Positions 7,305-14,476 of a stretch of 24,789 bases of DNA are shown here, piece by piece. Where the stretch lies: the NCBI GenBank assembly GCA_964580455.1, contig CAZOKO010000033.1:1-24789 (forward strand), given 5' to 3'. Below the pieces are notes generated by a model. That model made no database searches. It worked only from the letters and a program-made list of their open reading frames with translations, and had not been told where the DNA came from. Source of the DNA: CAZOKO01 sp964580455. GTDB taxonomy: Bacteria; Desulfobacterota; WTBG01. The number at the start of each line of letters is the position of its first letter. Position 1 is the stretch's first letter. Both the position numbers and the translations under genes were made by a program.

Positions 7305-8168
7305 ATGAAAAAAACAGGCATATTTTTTCATAAGATTTGTAGAGAAAATGATATCGATTGGTTATTAAAAGGTAGACTCTGTAGTTTCCCCAACCTCTTA
7401 AAAGATCAAGGATTACTTGATGAGCCGAATATTATCTTTAAACAGTCATCTCCTGCCCCTTTTGAACTTCTTGAAAAGGTTCATTCTGAAAGGATGATTA
7501 AAGATGTGAAGGAAAGCAACTACTATGAAACTGCTTTATATTCTACAGGGGGAACTGTTAAGGCATCAGAGGACATTGCCAAAGGTGAAATGGATAATGC
7601 TTTCATCTTTACCGGTTCTGCTGATCATCATGCTGGCAGAGACCATTTCTGGGGTGGCTGCCATTTCAATGGAGCGGCACTGGCTATAGAGCATCTGCGA
7701 AAAGAATTTGACTTAAAGAGATTTGCAATCATAGATACTGATCATCACCATGGAGATGGAACCAGAGATATTTTTGTGCAGGACAGCGACCTTCTTCACC
7801 TGTGTTTTTGCAGCAAAAGCGAGGTGTCGGAAGATAGTACTAATATTGATATAAGAGTGCAGTACCCATGTAATGATGAATTATACTTGAGCCTGGTTAA
7901 AGATGCAGTTGCCCGGTGGCTTATTCCATTTAAGCCGGACATGATCTTCTGGGAGTTTGGTTATGACAATACCATGGGTGATTATGGTGATATAGGTTTG
8001 AGCAGGGAGGTTCATATAGATTTATTAAAACTTATTAAAGAAGCTGCAGGAAGTATATGCGGAGGTAAATTGGTAGTAATCCTTTGTGGAGGATCAAGCT
8101 CTGAAACTATTGATTACTGTATCCCCAGGATGATTGGACAAATGAGTGAACTGAAGAAGTATTTTTAA
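7305..8168 (+). CDS. Histone-deacetylase-fold hydrolase, catalytic tyrosine motif altered
   Basis: 287 residues, arginase/deacetylase fold. Zn ligands are expected at D146 and H148 in IDTDHHHGDGT (143-153) and at D221 in FGYDNTMGD; the general-base pair is H108/H109 in DHHAGRDHFWGGCHFN. These match HDAC8 D178, H180, D267 and H142/H143. The GGGGY motif that holds the transition-state tyrosine in HDACs is here CGGSSSET (261-268), so that residue is absent. Bacterial relatives hydrolyse acetylpolyamines, acetoin-pathway substrates or acetyl-lysine; which applies is unknown. At 287 residues it is shorter than most (about 310-370). ATG 7305 is chosen over an ATG 36 nt upstream because GGAAAGGAA precedes it and the protein then opens MKKTGIFFH. 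It is a single gene with its own promoter and a hairpin leader. Confidence 0.8.
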   Translation: MKKTGIFFHKICRENDIDWLLKGRLCSFPNLLKDQGLLDEPNIIFKQSSPAPFELLEKVHSERMIKDVKESNYYETALYSTGGTVKASEDIAKGEMDNAFIFTGSADHHAGRDHFWGGCHFNGAALAIEHLRKEFDLKRFAIIDTDHHHGDGTRDIFVQDSDLLHLCFCSKSEVSEDSTNIDIRVQYPCNDELYLSLVKDAVARWLIPFKPDMIFWEFGYDNTMGDYGDIGLSREVHIDLLKLIKEAAGSICGGKLVVILCGGSSSETIDYCIPRMIGQMSELKKYF

Positions 8169-8279
8169 GAGTAGAGATATACTATTTTTCTGGGAGTTTT
8201 TTCTCACCTCGGTTTTAGGAGTGTGTGCACATCCTGTGAGTAACAAAAAAATGAGAGGGAACAGTGTTTTATAACGCAT
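8094..8279 (-). CDS. Short lipoprotein or remnant of one
   Basis: 61 residues, MRYKTLFPLIFLLLTGC as a textbook lipoprotein signal with LTGC lipobox, then AHTPKTE and an unremarkable tail. The last 75 bases run antisense inside the 3' end of the HDAC-like gene, which is unlikely for a real coding tail. In another frame the same region ends RGEKKLPEK-stop (stop at 8184-8182), a composition more natural for a lipoprotein, suggesting that one indel has disrupted a small gene. No good ribosome site precedes the ATG. It could be a genuine tiny lipoprotein, a truncated pseudogene or chance. Confidence 0.3.
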   Translation of the reverse strand: MRYKTLFPLIFLLLTGCAHTPKTEVRKNSQKNSISLLLKILLQFTHLSNHPGDTVINSFRA

Positions 8280-8325
8280 GCTTTTATTACCAGTGGCGCG
8301 TTTCGTAATTGATATTATAATAAGC

Positions 8326-8481
8326 TGTCATTGCGAGCGATAGCGACGCAATCTCTAACTAGTTGGGATTAAATGAGATTGTCACGCCCTTCGGGCTCGG
8401 CTTGGCCGAGATCCCTGGCCGACACGAGTGTCAGCTCCCTGGCTGAGCTCGGGCAAAGCGGGCAGGCAGCCAGGCAATGAC
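8326..8481. repeat. Second GTCATTGCGAGCGA element carrying a GC-rich palindrome cluster
   Basis: The left end is TGTCATTGCGAGCGATAGCG (from 8326) and the right end GGCAATGAC (8473-8481), as in the element at 7175-7255. Between them is a GC-rich insert of successive hairpins: GCCC-TTC-GGGC (8386-8396), CTCGGC-TTG-GCCGAG (8396-8410) and GACAC-GA-GTGTC (8421-8432). It separates the lipoprotein remnant from the cysteine-tail gene. No coding sequence is credible here. Confidence 0.75.
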
Positions 8482-8517
8482 TTTAATTTTGAGTACGCTA
8501 ATTTATGATACGAGACG

Positions 8518-9168
8518 CTAGCATAAGAATTGATATACAGTTTCCATAGCTGCGGCAATCGCACATAGTATCGGGTTAACGACTATAACACATGCGCTTG
8601 CAAGTACCATAGAGATTATCTGTAAGGTTTCACAGGTATCAGATATAATTATACTGTTTCCGATATCATCATGATCCTGTAAAGAGATGCCTGTATGTGA
8701 GGAGCCGATCTGGTAAATACAAAATGGGTTTAGATTGAGGAATAAACCTCTTCCACTGGGAAAAACTATTTTAAAAGAAGTTATTTCGTCATCCTGACTT
8801 TTTATAATTTCCAGAAAAATCAGAAAACGTCCTGAAGTTTCCTGATTAATATAAGCAAGGAATTGAGAATTCTTGGTCGGCGTCATCTGGTGGGATTTTA
8901 TAGATATAAGGGGTACAACGGTTACTTCTGCTCCCAGGACTGGAATGTTTACACCCCTTTCCAAATCAATCCCTAAACCTTTTTCATCAAGCAAAGTCCC
9001 AATTTTATCTCCTAATTCTGTATCCATGGAGGTGGAAAAGGCAGCTATCGTTTCCGAAACCTGTGAAGATGGGACGTCAGCAAAGCATAAAGAGGCTGAT
9101 ACCATAACTACCATTAGTACTGATACAATACAGCTTAGAGTTTTAGATAATTTAATTTTGCTTTCCAT
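8518..9168 (-). CDS. Secreted protein of unknown family with hydrophobic four-cysteine C-terminal tail
   Basis: 216 residues. A Sec signal peptide (1-30, cleavage probably after SLCFA) leads to a mixed soluble part (31-175), then a very hydrophobic tail from about 176 to the end. The tail cysteines are C179, C193, C202 and C216, spaced C-x13-C-x8-C-x13-C, symmetric, and with the last cysteine as the final residue. C150 is the only other cysteine after the signal. This layout (exported carrier plus disulphide-capable hydrophobic tail) recalls precursors of halocin-C8- or SdpC-like peptides, but I see no sequence identity that proves it. ATG 9168 has AAAGGAGG at ideal spacing; the ATG at 9225 is excluded because it lies inside the promoter region. 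It has its own strong promoter. No immunity or processing gene is recognisable beside it. Confidence 0.7.
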   Translation of the reverse strand: MESKIKLSKTLSCIVSVLMVVMVSASLCFADVPSSQVSETIAAFSTSMDTELGDKIGTLLDEKGLGIDLERGVNIPVLGAEVTVVPLISIKSHQMTPTKNSQFLAYINQETSGRFLIFLEIIKSQDDEITSFKIVFPSGRGLFLNLNPFCIYQIGSSHTGISLQDHDDIGNSIIISDTCETLQIISMVLASACVIVVNPILCAIAAAMETVYQFLC

Positions 9169-9214
9169 AGTTCCTCCTTTATGATTGTTATTGTTTGCGA
9201 ATTTCATGTAGCCA

Positions 9215-9243
9215 ATTATATCCATTTTTTATAAGGAGTGCAA
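9215..9243 (-). promoter_or_regulatory. Strong predicted sigma-70 promoter of the cysteine-tail gene
   Basis: On the minus strand TTGCAC (9243-9238), a 17-nt spacer and a perfect TATAAT (9220-9215). Transcription would start near 9208, giving a leader of about 40 nt ending in AAAGGAGG. Confidence 0.7.
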
Positions 9244-9262
9244 GGGAAGTTTGAGCCGATAC

Positions 9263-9292
9263 GAAAAACACATAAAGTCTCACAAAGACTTT
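9263..9292 (-). terminator. Probable terminator after the spermidine-synthase-like gene
   Basis: Immediately after the stop codon, AAAGTCT (9292-9286) pairs with AGACTTT (9280-9274) around a 5-nt loop. A TGTTTTT tract follows after five bases, ending at 9263. The stem is only 7 bp and the T run is displaced, so efficiency is uncertain. Confidence 0.5.
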
Positions 9293-11770
9293 CTAGCTGG
9301 GTCTCCCTGGATGGTGTTTCATGTAACCCAAAAGGGAGATTGTAGCCATACCATAAGAGCAGGCTGCGAGAGACAAAACAAGGGTGAATCCTCCCCCCAG
9401 TGCAATCATTACTGCTAAAATTGAGCTCAATACAGAGGAGCACCCATTGATGCACCAGGCCCAGGGAATAAGCGATGGGGAGAAACTTGACAGCCAGCGG
9501 ATACCCAGAGGGAAAGGGATACCCATTAGAATCCCCAGAGGAAAGAGCATCAGAAGAGTAAGGCACTGACGGGTTAATAAATTATAAGGTAACAGTAAAT
9601 GGAATAAGGCAGGGAGAATATAGCTGTAAGCTATTATAGATAAGCAGAGTGCTAAAAGTAAAAAGTATGCAGCCTTACCACTTTTGGTAATAGAAAGCCT
9701 TCTGGAGAGGTAGCTTCCCACTCCGGTTGCCATCAGCAGTGCCGCAATAACCAGAGATACGGCATAGTAGGGATGATCCAGAAAGAGGATGAATTTTTGG
9801 ATCAGAGATATTTCTACAAACATGAAACCTGTTCCCACTAATGAGAAATATGATACTATCCTGATTTTTTGTTTTCGAGATACTGCTTTGAACGCACTCC
9901 TCTTGGAAGATAAAAATATGGGGAGAAAGATAAAAAGAAAGCTTAAGAATAAAGCTTGAATGAAGATTACAGGCACAAGATAAGCTCCTTCTATCAGGAA
10001 TTGCCACTTGCCTTCCACGCTCCAATACACTTCTTTCAATTTATTCAACTTAAAGAAGTGATAGAAAAAAGGTTGATCATCAGTAACAGGTGCAAGGTCA
10101 AAAAGATAATCTCGGTAGAGTTTTTCCCGAGAGCCTTTCTCTACAAGCTGCATGATCAGGAGATGATAGAGGGGTTCTTTTAGTTGATTGTATAGGTTTA
10201 CTTCTTCGGGATTAATACCGGGGTAATAGACGAGGTCGAAATTGCGATCATGACAGAAGCCTTTCAATTTTGCTATCTCTTCATAATTGAAATCCCCTTT
10301 TTTACACACGATAGTCAAAGTTCCCCAGGTTCTAATTGCAGCCAGCCTCAGTTCGGGATAAGGAACCTTCCTTTTTTCCATGACAGATAAAAGAAGAGAT
10401 ATTATCCGTAACTCTTGACGGGGAGGTGGGAGGAGGTAAGTAGTGATAGTAAAAAACCCCCCATCTTTAAGGTGGCCTAGATACTGGGTGAAAGCCTCCT
10501 CTGTAAAGAGGTAATCTTCTACCAATCCATAGACTCCCGTAGAAGATGCCCCCAGGGTATTGGAAATGGATAGATGAAGTAAGTCATAGTGCTTTTCTGT
10601 TTTCCTGAGATAGCTGCGTACCTCACCCACAGTGATATTTACACCTTCCTGTTCATAGAGATTTCCTGAGAAATTTTTGAAATCATCATTAACTGCATAT
10701 ACTATTAAAGGATTGAGCTCTACCCCGTCTATATTTCCTGCCCCGAAATAGAGCCCCATTAAGACATCAAGTCCTCCCAAAGGTTCAAGAATTAAGACAT
10801 CGTCTATTTTTTTAAGATAGTAAGGGAGGGCTGATGGCAGTCGGGAGAGAAAAGTAAGTTCATCCTTATTTCCATGATAATGGGTGATAGCATTTAAATT
10901 GTCTCCATCTACCGTGATTCCCAGTTGTGGAGGTAGAGAGTCCTGGTGGTTGAGGCTTAAGCCCGGTGCAAAGCGCACTACTGGACTTTCAACTACATCC
11001 ACTCGAGAAAAGGGATTCCACTTAGTAGACATGAGCTTTGCTGAAGGATATCTCAAAGCTACCATGAGCCCCTTATAGGGAGAGATGTTAATCTGAAACA
11101 GTGTGCTCTCTGCCCTGGCAAAAATGAGGAAAGAGCAGACTAACAAGAGGGGGAAGAGAAAAAACAGCCTTCTTTTGAACTGGAGACAGAAACAGAGAGA
11201 AGATAGGAGTCCCAGTGAAATGACGGCTCCTATAGCTCCAGTCATCCCCCCAAAAGAAAAAACAAACAAGGCTACAAGGCATCCCAAAGATGCTCCTGCT
11301 ACATCGGCAAAGTAGAGCTGATTAACCTGATTATGAAGGTGGGTGATGGCCAGGGAGATAGTAAGCCCTGTAAAAAAGAAGGGCAGTGATAGTAATAAAT
11401 AGTAGTATAAAATGTATAATAGCTGGGTTTTATCCCATGAGATTCTCATGGGGTCAAAGGGAATCTGGTTGATTAACAGGTAAGAGATAAAGGAGATTAC
11501 AGAAAAAGCAAGAGTGGTTATAAAAAGGGTTTTTGTAAGTTCCTTCTTCACCAGTGAGGAAAAAACCGTCAGGAAACTTCCACTGGCACCTAAACCCAGA
11601 AGTCCGATGCTGATTACTAAAAAGGCAAAATGATATCCCTGTGCTATTGAGAAGATTCTTGTGAGGGATATTTCATAGGTCAGGGTAGCTGAGGAAATGA
11701 AGAAAATCCCCACATAGGTCAGCAGTCCACACATTTTTTTGGAACTTAAGAGATGCTTTTTCTCACCCAT
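9293..11770 (-). CDS. Polytopic membrane protein with spermidine-synthase/SAM-methyltransferase-like domain
   Basis: 825 residues. About seven hydrophobic segments (roughly 15-225) are followed by a soluble Rossmann-like domain (about 240-560) and about seven more membrane segments (about 580-815). The soluble part has VLILEPLGGLDVLMGLYFGA, where LEPLGGLDVL takes the place of the SAM/dcSAM glycine loop, then DGVELNPLIV with the acidic residue after strand 2, as in polyamine synthases. Proteins of this plan are found in many bacteria as 'spermidine synthase-like' membrane proteins; their reaction is not established, and real aminopropyl transfer is unlikely without the usual catalytic D. ATG 11770 is preceded by a weak GGAT. 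The gene is divergent from archease-rtcB, whose promoter begins only 11 nt away, so the two transcription units may interfere. Confidence 0.75.
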   Translation of the reverse strand: MGEKKHLLSSKKMCGLLTYVGIFFISSATLTYEISLTRIFSIAQGYHFAFLVISIGLLGLGASGSFLTVFSSLVKKELTKTLFITTLAFSVISFISYLLINQIPFDPMRISWDKTQLLYILYYYLLLSLPFFFTGLTISLAITHLHNQVNQLYFADVAGASLGCLVALFVFSFGGMTGAIGAVISLGLLSSLCFCLQFKRRLFFLFPLLLVCSFLIFARAESTLFQINISPYKGLMVALRYPSAKLMSTKWNPFSRVDVVESPVVRFAPGLSLNHQDSLPPQLGITVDGDNLNAITHYHGNKDELTFLSRLPSALPYYLKKIDDVLILEPLGGLDVLMGLYFGAGNIDGVELNPLIVYAVNDDFKNFSGNLYEQEGVNITVGEVRSYLRKTEKHYDLLHLSISNTLGASSTGVYGLVEDYLFTEEAFTQYLGHLKDGGFFTITTYLLPPPRQELRIISLLLSVMEKRKVPYPELRLAAIRTWGTLTIVCKKGDFNYEEIAKLKGFCHDRNFDLVYYPGINPEEVNLYNQLKEPLYHLLIMQLVEKGSREKLYRDYLFDLAPVTDDQPFFYHFFKLNKLKEVYWSVEGKWQFLIEGAYLVPVIFIQALFLSFLFIFLPIFLSSKRSAFKAVSRKQKIRIVSYFSLVGTGFMFVEISLIQKFILFLDHPYYAVSLVIAALLMATGVGSYLSRRLSITKSGKAAYFLLLALCLSIIAYSYILPALFHLLLPYNLLTRQCLTLLMLFPLGILMGIPFPLGIRWLSSFSPSLIPWAWCINGCSSVLSSILAVMIALGGGFTLVLSLAACSYGMATISLLGYMKHHPGRPS

Positions 11771-11780
11771 CGGGAATCCA

Positions 11781-11809
11781 TTGACAGAATAGAAGAATTG
11801 GTTGATAAT
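11781..11809 (+). promoter_or_regulatory. Predicted sigma-70 promoter of archease-rtcB
   Basis: TTGACA (11781-11786), 17-nt spacer, GATAAT (11804-11809): 11 of 12 consensus bases. The leader to the archease ATG would be about 120 nt. No -24/-12 (GG/GC) sigma-54 site is visible upstream, and no RtcR regulator gene lies in the window, unlike the E. coli rtc operon. Confidence 0.7.
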
Positions 11810-11881
11810 TATCTGAGTTGCTGAAGAGTTTTCTTATCCCTGACGATTCGGTAACTATAGGGTGGACTCAGAGTGATCAAA

Positions 11882-11922
11882 GCGATGCTGGATACTCACC
11901 TGTTAATAAGTTCGAGCATCGC
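11882..11922 (+). promoter_or_regulatory. Hairpin in the archease-rtcB leader
   Basis: GCGATGCT (11882-11889) and AGCATCGC (11915-11922) form a perfect 8-bp stem with a 25-nt loop. It ends 13 nt before the archease ATG and next to its weak AGCGGA ribosome site, so it could affect initiation. There is no T run, so it is not a terminator. Confidence 0.4.
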
Positions 11923-11935
11923 AGCGGATAATCTT

Positions 11936-12358
11936 ATGGTGAAAAAAAGATATAAGACATTTAATCATACGGCAGATTTAGGTATTGAGGTGTATGGTGA
12001 AGACCAAAAACAGCTTTTCGTAAATGCAGGTCTTGCACTTTTCGACCTTATCACTGATATAAATAAAGTTGAAGTAAAAACTTCTCTTTCTTTAACTGCA
12101 GAGGGGATAGATCTGGAAGACTTGATGGTGAGCTGGTTAAGAGAGTTATTGTACTTGCAACAGGTAAAAGAATATCTCATTAGCGAGTTTGAAATTCATG
12201 AAATAAGCGATGAGTTACTTAAGGCTACCGTTAAAGGAGAGAAGTTTGATTCCCGCCGTCATGAACTGATAAGGGAGATTAAAGCGGCAACCTACCACCA
12301 AATAAAAGTTGCCTCTGAAAAAGGGGTCTGGATTTCACGCATTGTGTTTGATATATGA
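11936..12358 (+). CDS. Archease, RtcB activator
   Basis: 140 residues, the usual archease length. Family marks are FNHTADLGIEVYG (9-21), the DLEDLMVSWLRELLYL helix (59-74), KAATYHQIKV (116-125) and the C-terminal ISRIVFDI, where the terminal acidic residue helps bind metal in archaeal archease. Archease lets the RNA ligase RtcB turn over repeatedly and use broader NTPs by promoting guanylylation. It lies directly upstream of rtcB with 24 nt between the reading frames, a clear two-gene operon. The start at 11936 fits the family; a GTG at 11873 in the same frame has a fair GGTGGA site and would add 21 residues, so it cannot be fully excluded. Confidence 0.9.
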   Translation: MVKKRYKTFNHTADLGIEVYGEDQKQLFVNAGLALFDLITDINKVEVKTSLSLTAEGIDLEDLMVSWLRELLYLQQVKEYLISEFEIHEISDELLKATVKGEKFDSRRHELIREIKAATYHQIKVASEKGVWISRIVFDI

Positions 12359-12382
12359 AAACTATTGACTGGAGAAAGAATA

Positions 12383-13834
12383 ATGGAAACAAAAGGCAAA
12401 CTCACTATAGAAAAGGTTGACGATTATCATTTTAAGATCCCTCGTTCAGAAGGGATGCGAGTGCCAGGATTAATCTATGCCAGTCAGAAGTTAATAGATG
12501 ATATAAGGCTTGATGAAAGCCCCCGTCAAATAGCAAACGTAGCTCATCTGCCTGGTATCATCAAATATTCCCTGGCTATGCCTGACATGCATTGGGGATA
12601 TGGTTTCCCCATAGGTGGTGTAGCAGCCTTTGATATGGAGGAGGGGATTATTTCGCCAGGAGGAGTGGGATATGATATCAACTGTGGCTGCCGTATACTG
12701 CGGACTGATCTGACACTCCCTGATGTTCGAGATAAGATAAAAAAATTGGTGACTTCTCTTTTTAGAGGGATTCCATCAGGTGTTGGTTCTACTGGTAAGA
12801 TAAAGCTTAACTTTGATGAAGAGAAGAGAGTTTTGAGAAAAGGGGCGCGATGGGTTATTGAAAAGGGATATGGTGATGCAGAAGACCTGGAGCGAACGGA
12901 GGATAAGGGCGTGATGGAAGATGCTGATCCAGAAGTTGTCAGCAAGCGATCTTTGGAAAGAGGTAGAAATCAGCTTGGAACACTGGGTTCAGGTAACCAC
13001 TTCCTGGAGATAGAGGTAGTTGATGAAATTTATGATCAGCAGGTTGCACATGCCTTTGACCTGTTTGAAAATCAGATAGTAGTCTCGATTCATTCCGGGT
13101 CTCGGGGATTTGGCTATCAGGTATGTGATGATTTTATTAAGGAAATGCTTCATAAAATGGGAAATGTGGAGATAGAACTACCAGATCGACAACTTGTCTG
13201 TGCCTATCTCAAATCGGAGATGGGCAAGAAGTACTTTGCCGCTATGGCTTGTGCTGCCAACTATGCCTGGGCTAACCGAGAGATGCTTACCCACTGGACA
13301 AGAGAAATTTTTGAGAAGACATTGAACTTAAGCCCTAAAGAATTGAATATGAGACTGGTCTATGATGTTTGCCATAATATTGCAAAAAAAGAAGTCCACA
13401 CCATTGATGGGGAGGAAAAGAAGGTTTGCGTCCATCGAAAAGGTGCTACCCGTGCTTTCCCTGCCGGGCATCCAGATGTTCCTGAGATATACCGTGATGT
13501 AGGACAGCCCGTTTTAATCCCCGGGGACATGGGGCGTTACTCATATGTGTTGGTGGGAACTGAGAAGGCAATGGAAGAGACCTTTGGCTCCACCTGTCAT
13601 GGTGCTGGTCGGGTAATGAGCAGAACCAAGGCCAAGAAAAGCAGTAGAGGAAGGCTTATTGCACAAGAAATGGAAGAAAGAGGGATTATAGTTATGGCGG
13701 AGGGGAGAGCAACCCTGGAGGAAGAAATCCCCGAGGCTTATAAAGATGTAAGTGATGTAGTCGAAGTAGTTCATCAGGCTGGGATTTCTAAAAAAGTGGC
13801 TAAACTAAAACCCTTGGGTGTGGTGAAGGGGTGA
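12383..13834 (+). CDS. rtcB: RNA-splicing ligase RtcB
   Basis: 483 residues, full length. RtcB joins 2',3'-cyclic phosphate (or 3'-phosphate) RNA ends to 5'-OH ends using GTP and Mn2+. All catalytic parts are seen: D98 and C101 in GGVGYDINCGCR (93-104), H206 in LGSGNHFLEI, H237 in SIHSGSRG, H331 in YDVCHNIAKKE, and H406 in STCHGAGR, the histidine that takes GMP. GDMGRYSYVL lies in the GMP pocket. ATG 12383 follows GGAGAAAG; a TTG at 12365 in frame is less likely. It is co-transcribed with archease. In bacteria RtcB serves RNA damage repair (tRNA or rRNA cut by toxins) rather than tRNA intron splicing; no dedicated toxin or RtcA is nearby. Confidence 0.96.
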   Translation: METKGKLTIEKVDDYHFKIPRSEGMRVPGLIYASQKLIDDIRLDESPRQIANVAHLPGIIKYSLAMPDMHWGYGFPIGGVAAFDMEEGIISPGGVGYDINCGCRILRTDLTLPDVRDKIKKLVTSLFRGIPSGVGSTGKIKLNFDEEKRVLRKGARWVIEKGYGDAEDLERTEDKGVMEDADPEVVSKRSLERGRNQLGTLGSGNHFLEIEVVDEIYDQQVAHAFDLFENQIVVSIHSGSRGFGYQVCDDFIKEMLHKMGNVEIELPDRQLVCAYLKSEMGKKYFAAMACAANYAWANREMLTHWTREIFEKTLNLSPKELNMRLVYDVCHNIAKKEVHTIDGEEKKVCVHRKGATRAFPAGHPDVPEIYRDVGQPVLIPGDMGRYSYVLVGTEKAMEETFGSTCHGAGRVMSRTKAKKSSRGRLIAQEMEERGIIVMAEGRATLEEEIPEAYKDVSDVVEVVHQAGISKKVAKLKPLGVVKG

Positions 13835-13837
13835 AAT

Positions 13838-13977
13838 ATAGGGGGCAGGGTTCAGGGGACAGGTTACAGGGATTAGAAGTGAGTTTCAAATATAAAGTTA
13901 CGAGTTGCGTGTTGAAAAAAGTAATATAAGGAATTATAAAACCCGAAACTCGTAACCCGTAACGTGCAACCGTTTCA
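13838..13977. repeat. Convergent spacer with dispersed simple repeats
   Basis: The spacer between rtcB (plus) and the rod-like gene (minus) consists of GGGGGCAGGGTTCAGGGG plus ACAGGTTACAGGG-type text, then AGTTACGAGTT and AACTCGTAAC forming an imperfect inverted repeat around an AT-rich core, then ACCCGTAACGTGCAAC. Such tandem-like words are common intergenic filler in environmental genomes. No clear T-tailed terminator is seen for either gene. Confidence 0.5.
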
Positions 13978-14334
13978 TTATGCGAAAAAATCAACAAGGG
14001 AACCGAACGTTTCTCCTGAAATTTGCAGTGCTTTAACGTTGGCTTTTACCCCAATTTTAGCTTCTATCATACTGACGGCTTCCTCGGCATAATTAACATT
14101 TGACAGCTCTCTGGGTGGTCCTTCCGGCTCTCCTGGTTTTCTGGGATTTTCCAATCCAGGTGTGTTATCAATGGTAATCTTTGTCTCTGGAAGACCATTT
14201 TTATCCTGGCTGATATGAGAGATCCTTCTTTTATAGTTGTCAGTATTAATATTTGCAACGTTATTGGCTGCAACATCCATTTTTCTAAAAAACGCATTAA
14301 TTCCGGCAACAGATGAATAAAGATCAATACTCAT
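13978..14334 (-). CDS. Short flagellar basal-body rod-family protein (FlgC/FlgB/FlgG-like), orphan
   Basis: 118 residues, no signal peptide, as expected for type III flagellar export. The N-terminus SVAGINAFFRKMDVAANNVANINTDNYKR is the rod/hook family N-terminal helix with its ANN-AN-NT-Y signature. The C-terminus (SNVNYAEEAVSMIEAKIGV to ANVKALQ) is the family C-terminal coiled-coil helix. Only about 45 residues, rich in Pro and Gly, lie between, so this is shorter than FlgC (about 130-150) and lacks any D1 domain. It stands alone: no flgB, fliE or other flagellar gene is near. Transcription from a perfect sigma-28 site at 14364-14390 and a GGAGG ribosome site before ATG 14334 argue that it is a live late-class flagellar gene. 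Which rod or hook element it forms is unknown. Confidence 0.75.
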   Translation of the reverse strand: MSIDLYSSVAGINAFFRKMDVAANNVANINTDNYKRRISHISQDKNGLPETKITIDNTPGLENPRKPGEPEGPPRELSNVNYAEEAVSMIEAKIGVKANVKALQISGETFGSLVDFFA

Positions 14335-14363
14335 AACTACCTCCATTTTTGTTTTTTATTGCT

Positions 14364-14390
14364 TTATCGGCTACAAATAGATATTCTTTA
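14364..14390 (-). promoter_or_regulatory. Perfect sigma-28 (FliA) promoter
   Basis: Minus strand: TAAA (14390-14387), exactly 15 bases, GCCGATAA (14371-14364). This equals the TAAA-N15-GCCGATAA consensus with no mismatch. Transcription would start near 14357, 23 nt before the ATG of the flagellar rod-like gene, leaving room for its GGAGG site. Confidence 0.85.
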
Positions 14391-14476
14391 GGATATTTTA
14401 ATGGTTTTAGTGTTGTTTTAGCAGTTGTCAGTTGACCGTTTTCAGTAATACTCCATGATTTATCATTATGATTGAA

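Noticed and set aside
7145..7333. 62-residue plus-strand frame containing HCERSE
   Set aside because: This is the well-known translation of the dispersed palindromic repeat and runs out of frame into the HDAC-like gene.
8382..8564. 60-residue minus-strand frame ending PSRARRA
   Set aside because: It lies within the GC-rich palindrome cluster and overlaps the end of the cysteine-tail gene; no ribosome site.
9216..9566. 116-residue minus-strand frame at the end of the spermidine-synthase-like gene
   Set aside because: It is a shifted-frame shadow of that gene's C-terminal membrane segments and has no ribosome site of its own.
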